Assembly (NCBI GenBank): GCA_031291305.1
Contig: JARLJH010000001.1
Span: 1-51,158 of the forward strand
Length of the DNA stretch: 51,158 bases
Source: Rhodoferax sp.
GTDB lineage: Bacteria; Pseudomonadota; Gammaproteobacteria; Burkholderiales; Burkholderiaceae_C
Direction: 5' to 3'
The notes under the pieces are model-generated. The model saw only the letters and a list, made by a program, of their open reading frames with translations, made no database searches and was not told the DNA's origin. This document shows positions 16,147 through 25,103 of the stretch, in pieces; within the stretch, counting starts at the first letter, position 1; each line of letters opens with the position of its first letter. A program made the position numbers and the translations under genes.

Positions 16147-19100
16147 ATATTTCGAGCTTGTCGATACGCAACCCGGTTCCGGCAATTCTGCTGTTCATCA
16201 TTCTCACCGGGGCCGGGCTGTTTGGCTTGCACAAGTTAGGCATTCAGAACTTTCCTGATCTGGATGTGCCAACCATCCTGGTGTCGGCCTCGCTGGAAGG
16301 TGCGGCCCCGGCCCAGTTGGAAACCGAGGTGGCCCGCAAGATCGAGGACAAGCTAGCCTCCATTGCCGGGGTGGACCACGTCACCACCACCATCACCGAT
16401 GGCGCGGCCAGCATCAGCGTCAGCTTTGACATCGACAAAGACAGCGAGGTCGCACTCAACGAGGTGCGCAACGCCGTCGACAGCGCCCGCGCCGACCTGC
16501 CCACCGAGATGGCCGCACCGGTGGTATCCAAGGTCACGCACGGCTCGTCGGCGCTGCTGACCTATACCGTGGCTTCGCCGCACCTCAGCGAGTCCGACCT
16601 GTCCTGGTTTGTCGACAACGATATCAGCAAGGCCTTGCTGTCGGTCAAGGGCGTGGGCGCGATCAACCGCGTTGGCGGTGTCGAGCGCGAGATGCATGTG
16701 ACGCTGGACCCGGCACGAATGGCCGGCTTGGGTGTCACGGCCAGCAGCGTATCCAGCCAGATCAAGGCGGTGCAGACCGATGCTTCAGGTGGCCGCGGCA
16801 CGATGGGCGGCAGCAACCAGTCGGTGCGCACCTTGGGCCGACTCGACCAGCCCGAGCAACTGGCGAGCCTGGCGATCCCGGTAACCACCGCCGCCGCCAC
16901 ACAAACCAGCGTGCGGCTGGACCAGATTGCCACGGTCAGCGATACCGCCGAAGAGCGCTTTGCGTATGCGGCGCTGAATGGCAAGCCGGTGGTCGGCTTC
17001 CAGGTGACGCGACAAATCGGCAGCAGCGAGGTGTCGGTGGCGGCGGCGGTGCGCGCAGCGGTCAAGACTTTCACCGCCAACCACCCGCAGGTGCAGATCA
17101 CCGAGGTGATTGAAACCGTGACACCTACGCAGGACAACTATGACGGATCGATGCACCTGCTGTACGAGGGCGCAGTCCTGGCGGTGGTGGTGGTCTGGCT
17201 GTTCCTGCGCAACTGGCGTGCGACTTTTGTGTCCGCCGTGGCGCTGCCGCTGTCCATCATCCCGACCTTCATCGTGATGTACCTGCTCGGCTATTCGCTC
17301 AACCTGATCACCCTGCTGAGCCTGTCGCTGGTGGTGGGTGTGCTGGTTGACGATGCCATTGTCGAGGTAGAGAACATCGTGCGCCATCTGCGCATGGGCA
17401 AGACACCCATGCAGGCCGCGCTCGACGCCGCCAGTGAAATCGGCTTGGCGGTGGTGGCCACCACCTTCACCCTGGTAGCGGTGTTTTTGCCCACCGCATT
17501 CATGAGCGGCATACCCGGCAAGTTCTTCCGTCAGTTCGGCATCACCAGCTCAGTCGCGGTACTGGCATCGCTGATGGTGGCGCGGCTGCTGACGCCGATG
17601 ATGGCTGCCTACCTCCTCAAACCCAGCCCAGAACATGCGGCGCAAGACGGCCCGGTAATGCGTCGATACCTGGCCATGGTGCACTGGTGCCAGACACACC
17701 GGCGCCGCACGATGCTGCTGGCCGGCCTGTTTCTCATCGGCTCGGTGAGTCTGGTGCCGCTGCTACCCACCTCGTTCATCAGTGCGTCCGACACCGCGCA
17801 GACCACCATTTCACTGAAGTTGCAGCCCGGCACTACATTGGCGCAAACCCGCGCCACCGCAGTCCAGGCCCAGACGCTGATCGCCAAGATGCCCGAAGTC
17901 ACCCAGGTATTCACCGTGATTGGTGATGCCAGCAGCGATGCCAGCAGCAGCACGGTCAACGAGGCCTCACTGACCGTCAGCCTGACCCCGCGCGGCACGC
18001 GCTCGCGCTCGCAGTCCGACGTGGAAGCCGCCATCCGCCACGACCTGGGTGGGCTGCCAGGAGTGCGCGTCGGCGTGATGGGTATGGGCAACGGCCAGTC
18101 GCTCGACATCACCCTGGCCAGCGACGACGCTCTGGCACTGAACCAGGCCACCGCCGCGCTGATCAAGGACCTGCGCACGCTGCACGGCATCGGCAATATC
18201 TCCGACAGCTCCAGCCTGCAGCGGCCGGAAATTCATGTGCTGCCTGACCCGGTGCGCATGGCCGAGCAGGGTGTCACCACCGACACCCTGGCCAGCGTGG
18301 TGCGTGTCGCCACCTATGGCGACTACGCCACCAGCCTGGCCAAGTTCAACCTGCCTCAGCGGCAGATCCCGATTCGCGTACGCTTTGACGACAGCACCCG
18401 CTCCGACCTGGACGCGCTGGGCCAGCTGCGCGTGATCGGACGTGCCGGCGCAGTGCCGTTGGACGCCGTTGCTGATCTGTCGCTGAGCGCCGGGCCGTCG
18501 CAGATCGCGCGACTCGACCGCATGCGAAATGTGACCCTGAGCATCGAACTCGGTAGCCTGAGCACCGGCGATGTCAACAAAATGGTGCAAGCCCTGCCGT
18601 CCATCAAGAACCTGCCCAGCGGCGTACAGCAGATCGCCACCGGCGACGCGCAACGCATGGCCGAACTGTTCACCAGCTTTGGCGGCGCGATGCTGATTGG
18701 CATTCTGTGCATCTACGCGGTGCTGGTGCTGCTGTTCCACGACTTCATGCAGCCAGCCACCATCCTGGCCGCCCTGCCCCTGTCGGTTGGCGGCGCATTG
18801 CTGGCACTGCTGATCACCGGCGGCGGCTTCTCGATGTCGTCGGTGATCGGTCTCCTGATGCTGATGGGCATCGTCACCAAGAACTCGATCCTGCTGGTCG
18901 AGTACGCGGTGGTCGCCTACCACCAGCGAGGCTTAGGGCGCTACGAGGCGCTGGTTGATGCCTGCCACAAGCGCGCCCGGCCGATCCTGATGACCACCAT
19001 CGCCATGGTGGCGGGCATGCTGCCCATCGCCCTGGGCATCGGGACCGACCCCAGCTTTCGAGGCCCGATGGCGGTGGTGGTGATTGGTGGACTGGTTACC

Positions 19101-19208
19101 TCCACCGTGCTGAGTTTGCTGGTGATTCCGGTGGTGTTTACCTATGTTGATGATCTGCTGTTGTGGATGCGCAAACATTTGAATCGGCGACACCATGTTG
19201 CTACTTAA
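16143..19208 (+). CDS. RND multidrug efflux pump, inner-membrane transporter (AcrB/MexB-like)
   Basis: A 1021-residue HAE1-type proton antiporter. It begins NISSLSIRNPVPAILLF (TM1). TM4 carries the paired acidic residues of the proton relay (VDDAIVEVEN) and TM10 the conserved lysine (VTKNSILLVEY). Two large periplasmic loops and twelve predicted membrane segments are present. It forms a trimeric drug/solvent exporter with the two upstream gene products. Start at 16143 overlaps the adaptor stop as ATGA. No local repressor accompanies the operon. Which compounds it exports cannot be told from the sequence. Confidence 0.93.
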   Translation: MNISSLSIRNPVPAILLFIILTGAGLFGLHKLGIQNFPDLDVPTILVSASLEGAAPAQLETEVARKIEDKLASIAGVDHVTTTITDGAASISVSFDIDKDSEVALNEVRNAVDSARADLPTEMAAPVVSKVTHGSSALLTYTVASPHLSESDLSWFVDNDISKALLSVKGVGAINRVGGVEREMHVTLDPARMAGLGVTASSVSSQIKAVQTDASGGRGTMGGSNQSVRTLGRLDQPEQLASLAIPVTTAAATQTSVRLDQIATVSDTAEERFAYAALNGKPVVGFQVTRQIGSSEVSVAAAVRAAVKTFTANHPQVQITEVIETVTPTQDNYDGSMHLLYEGAVLAVVVVWLFLRNWRATFVSAVALPLSIIPTFIVMYLLGYSLNLITLLSLSLVVGVLVDDAIVEVENIVRHLRMGKTPMQAALDAASEIGLAVVATTFTLVAVFLPTAFMSGIPGKFFRQFGITSSVAVLASLMVARLLTPMMAAYLLKPSPEHAAQDGPVMRRYLAMVHWCQTHRRRTMLLAGLFLIGSVSLVPLLPTSFISASDTAQTTISLKLQPGTTLAQTRATAVQAQTLIAKMPEVTQVFTVIGDASSDASSSTVNEASLTVSLTPRGTRSRSQSDVEAAIRHDLGGLPGVRVGVMGMGNGQSLDITLASDDALALNQATAALIKDLRTLHGIGNISDSSSLQRPEIHVLPDPVRMAEQGVTTDTLASVVRVATYGDYATSLAKFNLPQRQIPIRVRFDDSTRSDLDALGQLRVIGRAGAVPLDAVADLSLSAGPSQIARLDRMRNVTLSIELGSLSTGDVNKMVQALPSIKNLPSGVQQIATGDAQRMAELFTSFGGAMLIGILCIYAVLVLLFHDFMQPATILAALPLSVGGALLALLITGGGFSMSSVIGLLMLMGIVTKNSILLVEYAVVAYHQRGLGRYEALVDACHKRARPILMTTIAMVAGMLPIALGIGTDPSFRGPMAVVVIGGLVTSTVLSLLVIPVVFTYVDDLLLWMRKHLNRRHHVAT

Positions 19209-19438
19209 ATTACAGCTTATAAGGCAGCATCCATAAGGGCTAGAGGCACTATTTGCTTGTAACAACAGGCTGCTACCGCAGGTTTATGGTGGACGATATG
19301 CCCAACTCTGCCCGGGCAGGATAGTCCGACGGAGCCAAGTGAGTCATTTCATCATTCTCATAGGGTGTTTTAGTGCTCTAGCCCAGATTGCACCTTCACA
19401 AATAGCTACAAATTAAATAGCAACTTTGGTGCACTGCT
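19209..19438. repeat. Intergenic region with degenerate family-type repeat copies
   Basis: No gene. The 14 bases cataagggctagag at 19232-19245 occur again exactly at 47534-47547, both with AT-rich flanks. A second AT-rich block at 19401-19430 (aatagctaca, ttaaatagca) resembles the other half of such elements. These look like decayed copies of a short intergenic repeat common in Comamonadaceae (recalled, not searched). Confidence 0.4.
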
Positions 19439-20263
19439 TCAATCGATCAATTGCCCACCATCGTGAAACGGATATGGCCCGGCGAAATGTCCGCTGGCCA
19501 CCGTGTGGCTGATGAGCTGGCCGTTGTTGCTCAGCGCATGCAGGGCAAAGCCCGGCGGCTCCAGTGTCCAGGCCGAAGCCGCGTCAGGGGCCAGGTCCAG
19601 ACAGACCTGGTGCGCAGGTGAGGGCACGGTCATGGCCACGGTGCCGCCAAAGCGCACCTGGATGCTGCGGTGCAGGTGGCCACAAATCACGCGCTCCACA
19701 TTCGGGTGGCGAGCTATCAGGGCTTCGAGTTCGGCTGCGCCTTGCAGCAGGCCAATGGCATCCATGTGACCGATCAAAGTGGCAAACGGCGGGTGATGCA
19801 TGGCGATCACCACCGGACGGTTGCTGTGCATGTCCAGCGTGTCAGACAGCCATTGCAGCCGCTCTGAACACAGGCTACCCTCCTCCGCACCTGGCACCAC
19901 GGTATCCAGTGCAACCAGTTGCAAACCGCCCACCGCCACGCTGAACTGCACGAAGCCGCTGCTGCCCAGGTAAGCGTGTTCGGGAAAACTCGCCCGCAGT
20001 TGTTCGCGCTTGTCATGGTTACCCGGTAGCAGATAAACCGGCATGGTCAGCGGGGCCAGCAGCGTGCGCAGATGGTCGTACTCGGCGGCGCGGCCAAAGT
20101 CGCTCAGGTCGCCGGTGATGACCACGGCATCGGGCTGCTGCGGCAGCCGCAAGATGGTCGCCACCGCCTGGCTCAGATAAGGTGCCGTGTCCAGCCGCCC
20201 ATAGGCCAGACGGCCCGGTTCGCGGATGTGCAGGTCAGAGAGTTGCAGCAGCAAGGTAGTCAT
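19439..20263 (-). CDS. Metallophosphoesterase / phosphodiesterase (CpdA/GpdQ-like)
   Basis: A 274-residue calcineurin-type hydrolase with every metal-binding motif intact: SDLHI, TGDLSD, GNHD, HHPP and GHLHR. The N-terminal pattern (DLHIREPGRLAYGRLDTA) is close to glycerophosphodiesterases such as GpdQ, and the family also includes cAMP phosphodiesterases. No signal peptide, so it is cytoplasmic. Last gene of a LacI-ABC importer operon and overlapping the ATPase gene as ATGA, so it probably hydrolyses the phosphodiester the transporter brings in. Substrate is inference. Confidence 0.85.
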   Translation of the reverse strand: MTTLLLQLSDLHIREPGRLAYGRLDTAPYLSQAVATILRLPQQPDAVVITGDLSDFGRAAEYDHLRTLLAPLTMPVYLLPGNHDKREQLRASFPEHAYLGSSGFVQFSVAVGGLQLVALDTVVPGAEEGSLCSERLQWLSDTLDMHSNRPVVIAMHHPPFATLIGHMDAIGLLQGAAELEALIARHPNVERVICGHLHRSIQVRFGGTVAMTVPSPAHQVCLDLAPDAASAWTLEPPGFALHALSNNGQLISHTVASGHFAGPYPFHDGGQLID

Positions 20264-21318
20264 TGGGATTCCTCGCAGGGCATCAGGCGCTCGGGGGCGA
20301 TGCGGATACCCACCGTGTCGCCCACCAGAGCCGGGTGGTCACGCGGCACGTCGGCTTGCAGCGGGAGCTGGTCGTGCAGCGCCAGCGTGAGTTGCACCCG
20401 ATCGCCCAAAAAGCTGCGCCGCTGCACCACGGCCTGGCCGTTGCCTGCAGCCAAGGGCCCCACTTCAATGTCTTCGGGCCGCACCAACAGCGCGGTGTGC
20501 GCGCCCCAGGCGTTCGGGCAAACCAGTTCGATGCCGCCCAGCGGCACAACATGGCGGGCCTGAGCCTGTGCATCGCGTTGCAGCCGGTTCACGCGCCCCA
20601 GAAAGGCGGCGACAAAAGGGTGGCCGGGTTGGCGGTACAGGCTTTCGCCATCCCCCACCTGCACAATGCGCCCAGCCTGCATCACAGCCAGCCGGTCGGC
20701 AATGGCCAGCGCTTCTTGCTGGTCGTGGGTGACGTGGATGGCGGTGATGTGCAGGCGGCGCAGCAGTTCGGCCAGCTCGTCACGCAAGGATTCCTTGAGC
20801 TTTGCATCCAGCGCGGTCAGCGGCTCGTCCAGCAGCAGCACCCGTGGGCGCACCGCCACCGCACGGGCCAGGGCCACACGCTGGCGTTGGCCGCCGGAGA
20901 GTTCGGCCGGGCGCTTTTTCTCCAGGCCATTCAGGCGCACCAGATCGACCAGCTCGCCGACGGTGCGGCGCTGTTCTTCAGCGCTGATGCCACGGATGCG
21001 CAGACCGTAGCCGATGTTGGCCGCCACCGTCATTTGCGGAAACAGCGCGTAGTGCTGGAACACCATGCCAATGCCGCGCCGCTCAATCGGCAGTGCGGTG
21101 ACCTCCTCGCCGCCAAACAGGATGCGGCTGCCCGCATCGGGGGTTTCCAGCCCAGCGATCAGGCGCAACAAGGTGGTTTTGCCGCAACCCGAGGGGCCCA
21201 GCAGAGCCAGCACTTCACCCGCCGCAATGGACAAGGTGGTGGGCTGCAGGCCGCGCGTGCCATCGGCATAGGTTTTTGCGCAGTTGATGACATCAACCCG
21301 CGTGCGTTCAAGTTCCAT
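20260..21318 (-). CDS. ABC transporter ATP-binding protein (PotA/FbpC/PhnT type)
   Basis: A 352-residue ATPase with Walker A GPSGCGKTT, signature LSGGQRQR, Walker B LLLDEP, the H-loop THDQQEAL and a C-terminal TOBE-like regulatory domain (from about 240; LVRPEDIEVG). This subclass serves spermidine/putrescine, iron, sulfate and aminoethylphosphonate importers. The ATG at 21318 overlaps the upstream permease by 11 bases. It works with the two permeases and binding protein encoded upstream. Confidence 0.9.
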   Translation of the reverse strand: MELERTRVDVINCAKTYADGTRGLQPTTLSIAAGEVLALLGPSGCGKTTLLRLIAGLETPDAGSRILFGGEEVTALPIERRGIGMVFQHYALFPQMTVAANIGYGLRIRGISAEEQRRTVGELVDLVRLNGLEKKRPAELSGGQRQRVALARAVAVRPRVLLLDEPLTALDAKLKESLRDELAELLRRLHITAIHVTHDQQEALAIADRLAVMQAGRIVQVGDGESLYRQPGHPFVAAFLGRVNRLQRDAQAQARHVVPLGGIELVCPNAWGAHTALLVRPEDIEVGPLAAGNGQAVVQRRSFLGDRVQLTLALHDQLPLQADVPRDHPALVGDTVGIRIAPERLMPCEESQ

Positions 21319-22105
21319 GGTGTTTCTCAATCAGGTGTCCCAGCCATTGCAAGCCCCACAGCACGGGCAAGATGACCAACAAAAAAACCAGCGTGTAAGC
21401 CGAGCCAATTTCGATGCGCATTGACGCATAACTGTCAGCCAGGCCCACCGGCAGGGTGCGCGTGAGGGGTGTGTGCAGCATCCAGGTCAGATTGAATTCG
21501 CCCACGGACAAGGTGAACACCATCAGGCTTCCCGCCACGATGGCTGGCAGCACGGCTGGCACCAGCACGCCCATGAAGCGCTGGCCGAAGCGGGCCCCCA
21601 GTGAGCGGGCCGCCTCCTCCAGCGCCAGCAGCTCGTGGCGACGAAAAGCCGCCCCCACGGTGCGCACCATGAAAGGCAAGGTGAACACCAGGTGGCCGAC
21701 CAGGATGAAGGCGAAGCTCTGGCGAAAACTGCTGAGCTGCCCATAGGCCAGGATCAGCGCCAGCGCAGTCGCCAGGCCTGGCACGGCCACCGGCAGGGTG
21801 AGCAGCTCTTCAAACCACCGCGCCCAGCGGGAGCGACTGCGCGCCAGTGCATAAGCGCAAGGCACACCCAGCAGCAAGCTACCAACGACGCACAGCAAGG
21901 CCAGCAGCAGGGAGGCCGCCACCGTGTTGCCATACACGTCCAGCACCTCGCTGATCCAGCGCAGGGTCAGCCCACTGGCCAGACCGCTGCTGTAGTTGTT
22001 GACCAGCCCGGCCAGCACCGACAAGGCGATGGGAGCCAGCATGAACACACTGACCAGCGCGGTGATGGCGGGCAGCAGAAAAGGGAGTTGACGAGAAGGG
22101 GTCAT
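21308..22105 (-). CDS. ABC transporter permease (second subunit)
   Basis: A 265-residue inner-membrane permease with about six hydrophobic segments and the EAA loop LALEEAARSLGARFGQRFMGVLVPAVLPAIV split by short turns. It belongs to the PotC/PhnV-like class. The start ATG at 22105 is 4 bases after the first permease stop. It pairs with the upstream permease to form the channel. Confidence 0.9.
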   Translation of the reverse strand: MTPSRQLPFLLPAITALVSVFMLAPIALSVLAGLVNNYSSGLASGLTLRWISEVLDVYGNTVAASLLLALLCVVGSLLLGVPCAYALARSRSRWARWFEELLTLPVAVPGLATALALILAYGQLSSFRQSFAFILVGHLVFTLPFMVRTVGAAFRRHELLALEEAARSLGARFGQRFMGVLVPAVLPAIVAGSLMVFTLSVGEFNLTWMLHTPLTRTLPVGLADSYASMRIEIGSAYTLVFLLVILPVLWGLQWLGHLIEKHHGT

Positions 22106-22109
22106 GGCA

Positions 22110-22919
22110 TCAGGCTCCGGCAGCCGCAGGCCCCGCCGCATGGCGCGCCAGGAACAGGCTCAGCCAGGTGATCAGGCCCAGCGTGATCGACAGGCTGGCG
22201 GCCAGGGCGAAGTTGGCGTAGTTGGTGAACTCGTTGTAGAGCGTGATGGGCAGCACTTCAAACTTGCTGGCCAATGTGAATGCTGTGCCAAAGGCGCCCA
22301 TGGATGTTGCAAAAACAATAGCGCCACATGCAAGCGTTGTCTGGGCAAGCTCTGGAATCCATACATCTTTGGCGACCTGCCAGCGGGATGCACCGAGTGA
22401 TCTGGCGGCTTCTTCCAGTTGCGCATCCATGGCGCTGGCCGCTGCCGTGTAGGTGGCAATGGCGCGTGGCAGCGAGAAGTACAGATAGCCCAGGAACAAG
22501 CCCGTCAACCCATAGGCAAAGGTGCTGCGACCCAGGCCCAGCCATTCGGTCAGATCGGCCACCAGCCCCTGGCGACCACCGAGCAGGATGATGAAAAACC
22601 CGATGATCACACCCGGAAACGACAGCGGCAGCGTCAGCAGTGACAGCAGCAGCGGCTTGGCCGCAAAGCGCAGCCGTGCCAGCGTGATGCCCACCACACC
22701 ACCCAGCAGCAGCGTGGCCAGCGTCACCACCAGCGACAGGCCCAGGGTGTTGAGCAGGCTGTGCAGGTAGCGGCTGTCCAGCAGCACCGCCACATAGGTG
22801 GCCCAACCTTTTTCCGCGGGCAAGGCAAACAGGCGCAACACCGGCAGCAACCAGAACGCGGCGAAAAAGGCCACGGCAGGGGCCGCACAGAGGCCCAGCA
22901 AGCGGGAGTGAGAAGTCAT
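22110..22919 (-). CDS. ABC transporter permease (first subunit)
   Basis: A 269-residue inner-membrane permease with six hydrophobic segments and the EAA-loop motif LEEAARSLGASRWQVAKDVWIPEL. It resembles PotB/PhnU-like subunits. The ATG at 22919 lies 14 bases downstream of the binding-protein gene; the longer open frame to 23102 runs antiparallel-free through that gene and is not real. Forms a heterodimer with the next gene product. Confidence 0.9.
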   Translation of the reverse strand: MTSHSRLLGLCAAPAVAFFAAFWLLPVLRLFALPAEKGWATYVAVLLDSRYLHSLLNTLGLSLVVTLATLLLGGVVGITLARLRFAAKPLLLSLLTLPLSFPGVIIGFFIILLGGRQGLVADLTEWLGLGRSTFAYGLTGLFLGYLYFSLPRAIATYTAAASAMDAQLEEAARSLGASRWQVAKDVWIPELAQTTLACGAIVFATSMGAFGTAFTLASKFEVLPITLYNEFTNYANFALAASLSITLGLITWLSLFLARHAAGPAAAGA

Positions 22920-22933
22920 GCTGGGCACCTTGA

Positions 22934-23944
22934 TTACTGCACGTCTTTCAGGTAGCGATCCGAGAAGCCTTTTTGCACCGCAGCCATCTTGCCGTAGTCC
23001 ACGGTTTTGGCGCGGGCGTATTCGCTGGCAGGCAGGAAGCGGGCTTGCACCTCCTTGGGCATGGCGCTGGCGCGCACCGGGCGCAGGTAGGCGTTGGCCC
23101 ACAGCGCCTGGCCTTCGTCAGACAGCACAAAGTCCAGCACCTTGTGGGCGTTGTCGGCGTGCGGCGCATTGGCCACCTGGCTCATCACGTAGGGCACCAC
23201 CAGCGTGCCTTCGGTGGGAATGACGAACTGCACGTTGGCCTTGTCCTTGTACTTGGCGCGGTAGGCGTTGAAGTCGTAGTCGAGCAGGATGGCAATCTCA
23301 CCCGAGAGCACACGGGCGTAAGCGGTCTGCTTCGGCACAATCGGTTCGTTCTTTTGCAGCGCCTTGAAGTAGTCGATGCCGGGGCCGAAGTTGTCCAGTG
23401 TGCCGCCGCGCGCCTGATTCACGGCCACGGCACCCACGTAGCCGACAAAGGCCGAAGCCGGGTCCAGGTAGCCGATCAGGCCTTTGTAGTCCGGCTTGAG
23501 CAGATCCGCCCAGGCGTGTGGCACCGGTTTACCTTTAAGCGCGTCCACATTCACCATGAAGCCGAGCGTGCCGGAGTGGATGGTGAACCAGTGGCCTTGC
23601 GGGTCTTTCAGGCCATCAGGAATGTCGGCCCAACCAGCGGGTTTGTAGGCGGCCACCACACCCTCTTTTTGCGCCTGAATGGCGAAGGTGACCCCCAGGT
23701 AGGTCACGTCGGCCACCGGGCTGGCTTTCTCGGCCACCAACTGCGCCAGCGACTGGCCAGAGTTCTTGTTGTCCGGCGGCACGGTGACCCCGGTTTTGGC
23801 CTTGATGGCTTTGATCTGGCTGGCCCAGTCGGCCCATTCGGGCGGGCAGTTGTAGCAAATGGCGTTTTGCGCCATGGCGTTGACGGTGACGAGGCCCAAG
23901 GCCAGCAAGGCGGCACGGGCGAGATGTTGCAAAGGTTTGCGCAT
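22934..23944 (-). CDS. Periplasmic solute-binding protein of a PhnS/FbpA-like ABC importer
   Basis: A 336-residue binding protein with a signal peptide (cleavage near NAMAQ) and a mature start NAICYNCPPEWADW. The two close cysteines (Cys-Tyr-Asn-Cys) could form a disulfide. The class II periplasmic fold is supported by HSGTLGFMVNVDALKG and VLSGEIAILLDYDFNAY. Related proteins bind iron, polyamines or 2-aminoethylphosphonate. The terminal phosphoesterase suggests a phosphodiester or phosphonate here. It starts 42 bases after the LacI gene, in the same operon. Confidence 0.87.
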   Translation of the reverse strand: MRKPLQHLARAALLALGLVTVNAMAQNAICYNCPPEWADWASQIKAIKAKTGVTVPPDNKNSGQSLAQLVAEKASPVADVTYLGVTFAIQAQKEGVVAAYKPAGWADIPDGLKDPQGHWFTIHSGTLGFMVNVDALKGKPVPHAWADLLKPDYKGLIGYLDPASAFVGYVGAVAVNQARGGTLDNFGPGIDYFKALQKNEPIVPKQTAYARVLSGEIAILLDYDFNAYRAKYKDKANVQFVIPTEGTLVVPYVMSQVANAPHADNAHKVLDFVLSDEGQALWANAYLRPVRASAMPKEVQARFLPASEYARAKTVDYGKMAAVQKGFSDRYLKDVQ

Positions 23945-23986
23945 AAAAACTCCGTTGAAAGAAAGGTTGGGAGAACTGACTTCTTG

Positions 23987-24991
23987 TTATTCAGAGAGAG
24001 AAACCGGGGCACACGACTCGCCGACGCGAAACGCGTGGTCCAGCGAGACACTGGCACTGGGGGTCAGTGGCAGGCCTGCGGCCAATGCCTGCACCAGCAG
24101 TTCCACACCGCATTGGCCAATGGCTGCATTCGGCTGGGTGACGGTGCTGAGCATGGGGGTCAGGTCTTCGCCCAGGGCGATGCCGTCAAAGCCGGTGATG
24201 CTGATGTCTTGCGGCACCCGCAGGCCGACCAGATGTGCCGCGCGGATGGCGCGAATGGCAATCAAGTCGTTCGAGCAAACCAGCGCTGTAGGGCGCGGGT
24301 TGCGCTGCAGCAAGCCGCAGATTTCTTGCACGGCGGTTTCGACAAACGGCACTTCCAGCCATGGCGAACCCTCCAGCCCATGCGCTGCCATGCCGGCGCA
24401 GAAACCGCGCTGGCGTTGCTGTGCCCGGTCAGACGCAGCCAACTGGCCGCTGATGAGGGTGATGCGACGGTGCCCCATGGCGACCAGCCGGGCCACGACA
24501 TCGCGCACAGCTTGCTCACCATCCACCGACACACAGGGGTGCTCTGGATGACGGTTGTAGACCAGCACATAGGGCAGGTTCGCAGCCTGTAACCGGGCCA
24601 AGGCACTAGAGGTGGCAGGGTTGGACACGGCCAGCAGCAGGCCGTCCACATTGCCCGCCAGCAATTGCTGCACCGCCTGCTCTTCCTGCGCCAGTTCGTA
24701 GTCGGTGGTGATCGGCAGAATGGCATAACCCGCCGCGCGGGCGGCTTGGGCGATGCCATCCAGGCACTCGGCAAACACCGGGTTGAGCAGCGTCGGCAGC
24801 ACCACACCCAGTACCCGACTACGCTGGGTGCGCAGGCTGCGGGCACTGGCATTGGGCAAATAGCCCATGGCGCGGGTGGTTTGCAGCACCCGTTCACGCG
24901 TGGCGGCATTCACCTTGTCTGGCAGGTTGAAAACCCGCGACACGGTGCTCATGGATACCCCCGCTTGGAGTGCTACGTCTTTGATGCTCAC
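23987..24991 (-). CDS. LacI-family transcriptional regulator
   Basis: A 334-residue repressor. It has an N-terminal helix-turn-helix (IKDVALQAGVSMSTVSRVFN) and hinge (ASARSLRTQRSRVLGVVLP), then a periplasmic-binding-protein-like sensor (GYAILPITTDY, GHRRITLISG, ISITGFDGIALGEDL). The start is a GTG at 24991. It is the first gene of the minus-strand importer operon, with an excellent operator just upstream, so it probably represses itself and all five downstream genes until the transported compound or its product binds. Ligand unknown; LacI regulators usually sense sugars or sugar-like molecules such as glycerol phosphodiesters. Confidence 0.9.
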   Translation of the reverse strand: MSIKDVALQAGVSMSTVSRVFNLPDKVNAATRERVLQTTRAMGYLPNASARSLRTQRSRVLGVVLPTLLNPVFAECLDGIAQAARAAGYAILPITTDYELAQEEQAVQQLLAGNVDGLLLAVSNPATSSALARLQAANLPYVLVYNRHPEHPCVSVDGEQAVRDVVARLVAMGHRRITLISGQLAASDRAQQRQRGFCAGMAAHGLEGSPWLEVPFVETAVQEICGLLQRNPRPTALVCSNDLIAIRAIRAAHLVGLRVPQDISITGFDGIALGEDLTPMLSTVTQPNAAIGQCGVELLVQALAAGLPLTPSASVSLDHAFRVGESCAPVSLSE

Positions 24992-25019
24992 GAAATCGTC
25001 CTGAGTGAAAACGATTTCA
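24992..25019. promoter_or_regulatory. LacI-family operator upstream of the importer operon
   Basis: TGAAAACGATTTCA at 25006-25019 is a 14-base palindrome centred on CG with one mismatched pair, the classic LacI-family layout. In addition GAAATCGT (24992-24999) is the exact inverse of ACGATTTC (25011-25018). The site abuts the GTG start of the regulator. Confidence 0.7.
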
Positions 25020-25103
25020 TTAGAAAGGCCTCCTGTGACGCCTTCATGACAGGTGATGCCATTGACGCAAACTCTGCGGTAGACTGGCCTGTCACAACAG
25101 TGA

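Noticed and set aside
17967-18923. A 318-codon minus-strand frame within the RND pump gene
   Set aside because: Antisense shadow of a well-supported transporter, without start signals or domains.
22973-24592. A 539-codon plus-strand open frame
   Set aside because: It lies antisense to the solute-binding protein and LacI genes, has no recognisable domain, and is rich in His/Arg/Gly as expected from the complement of GC-rich coding DNA.
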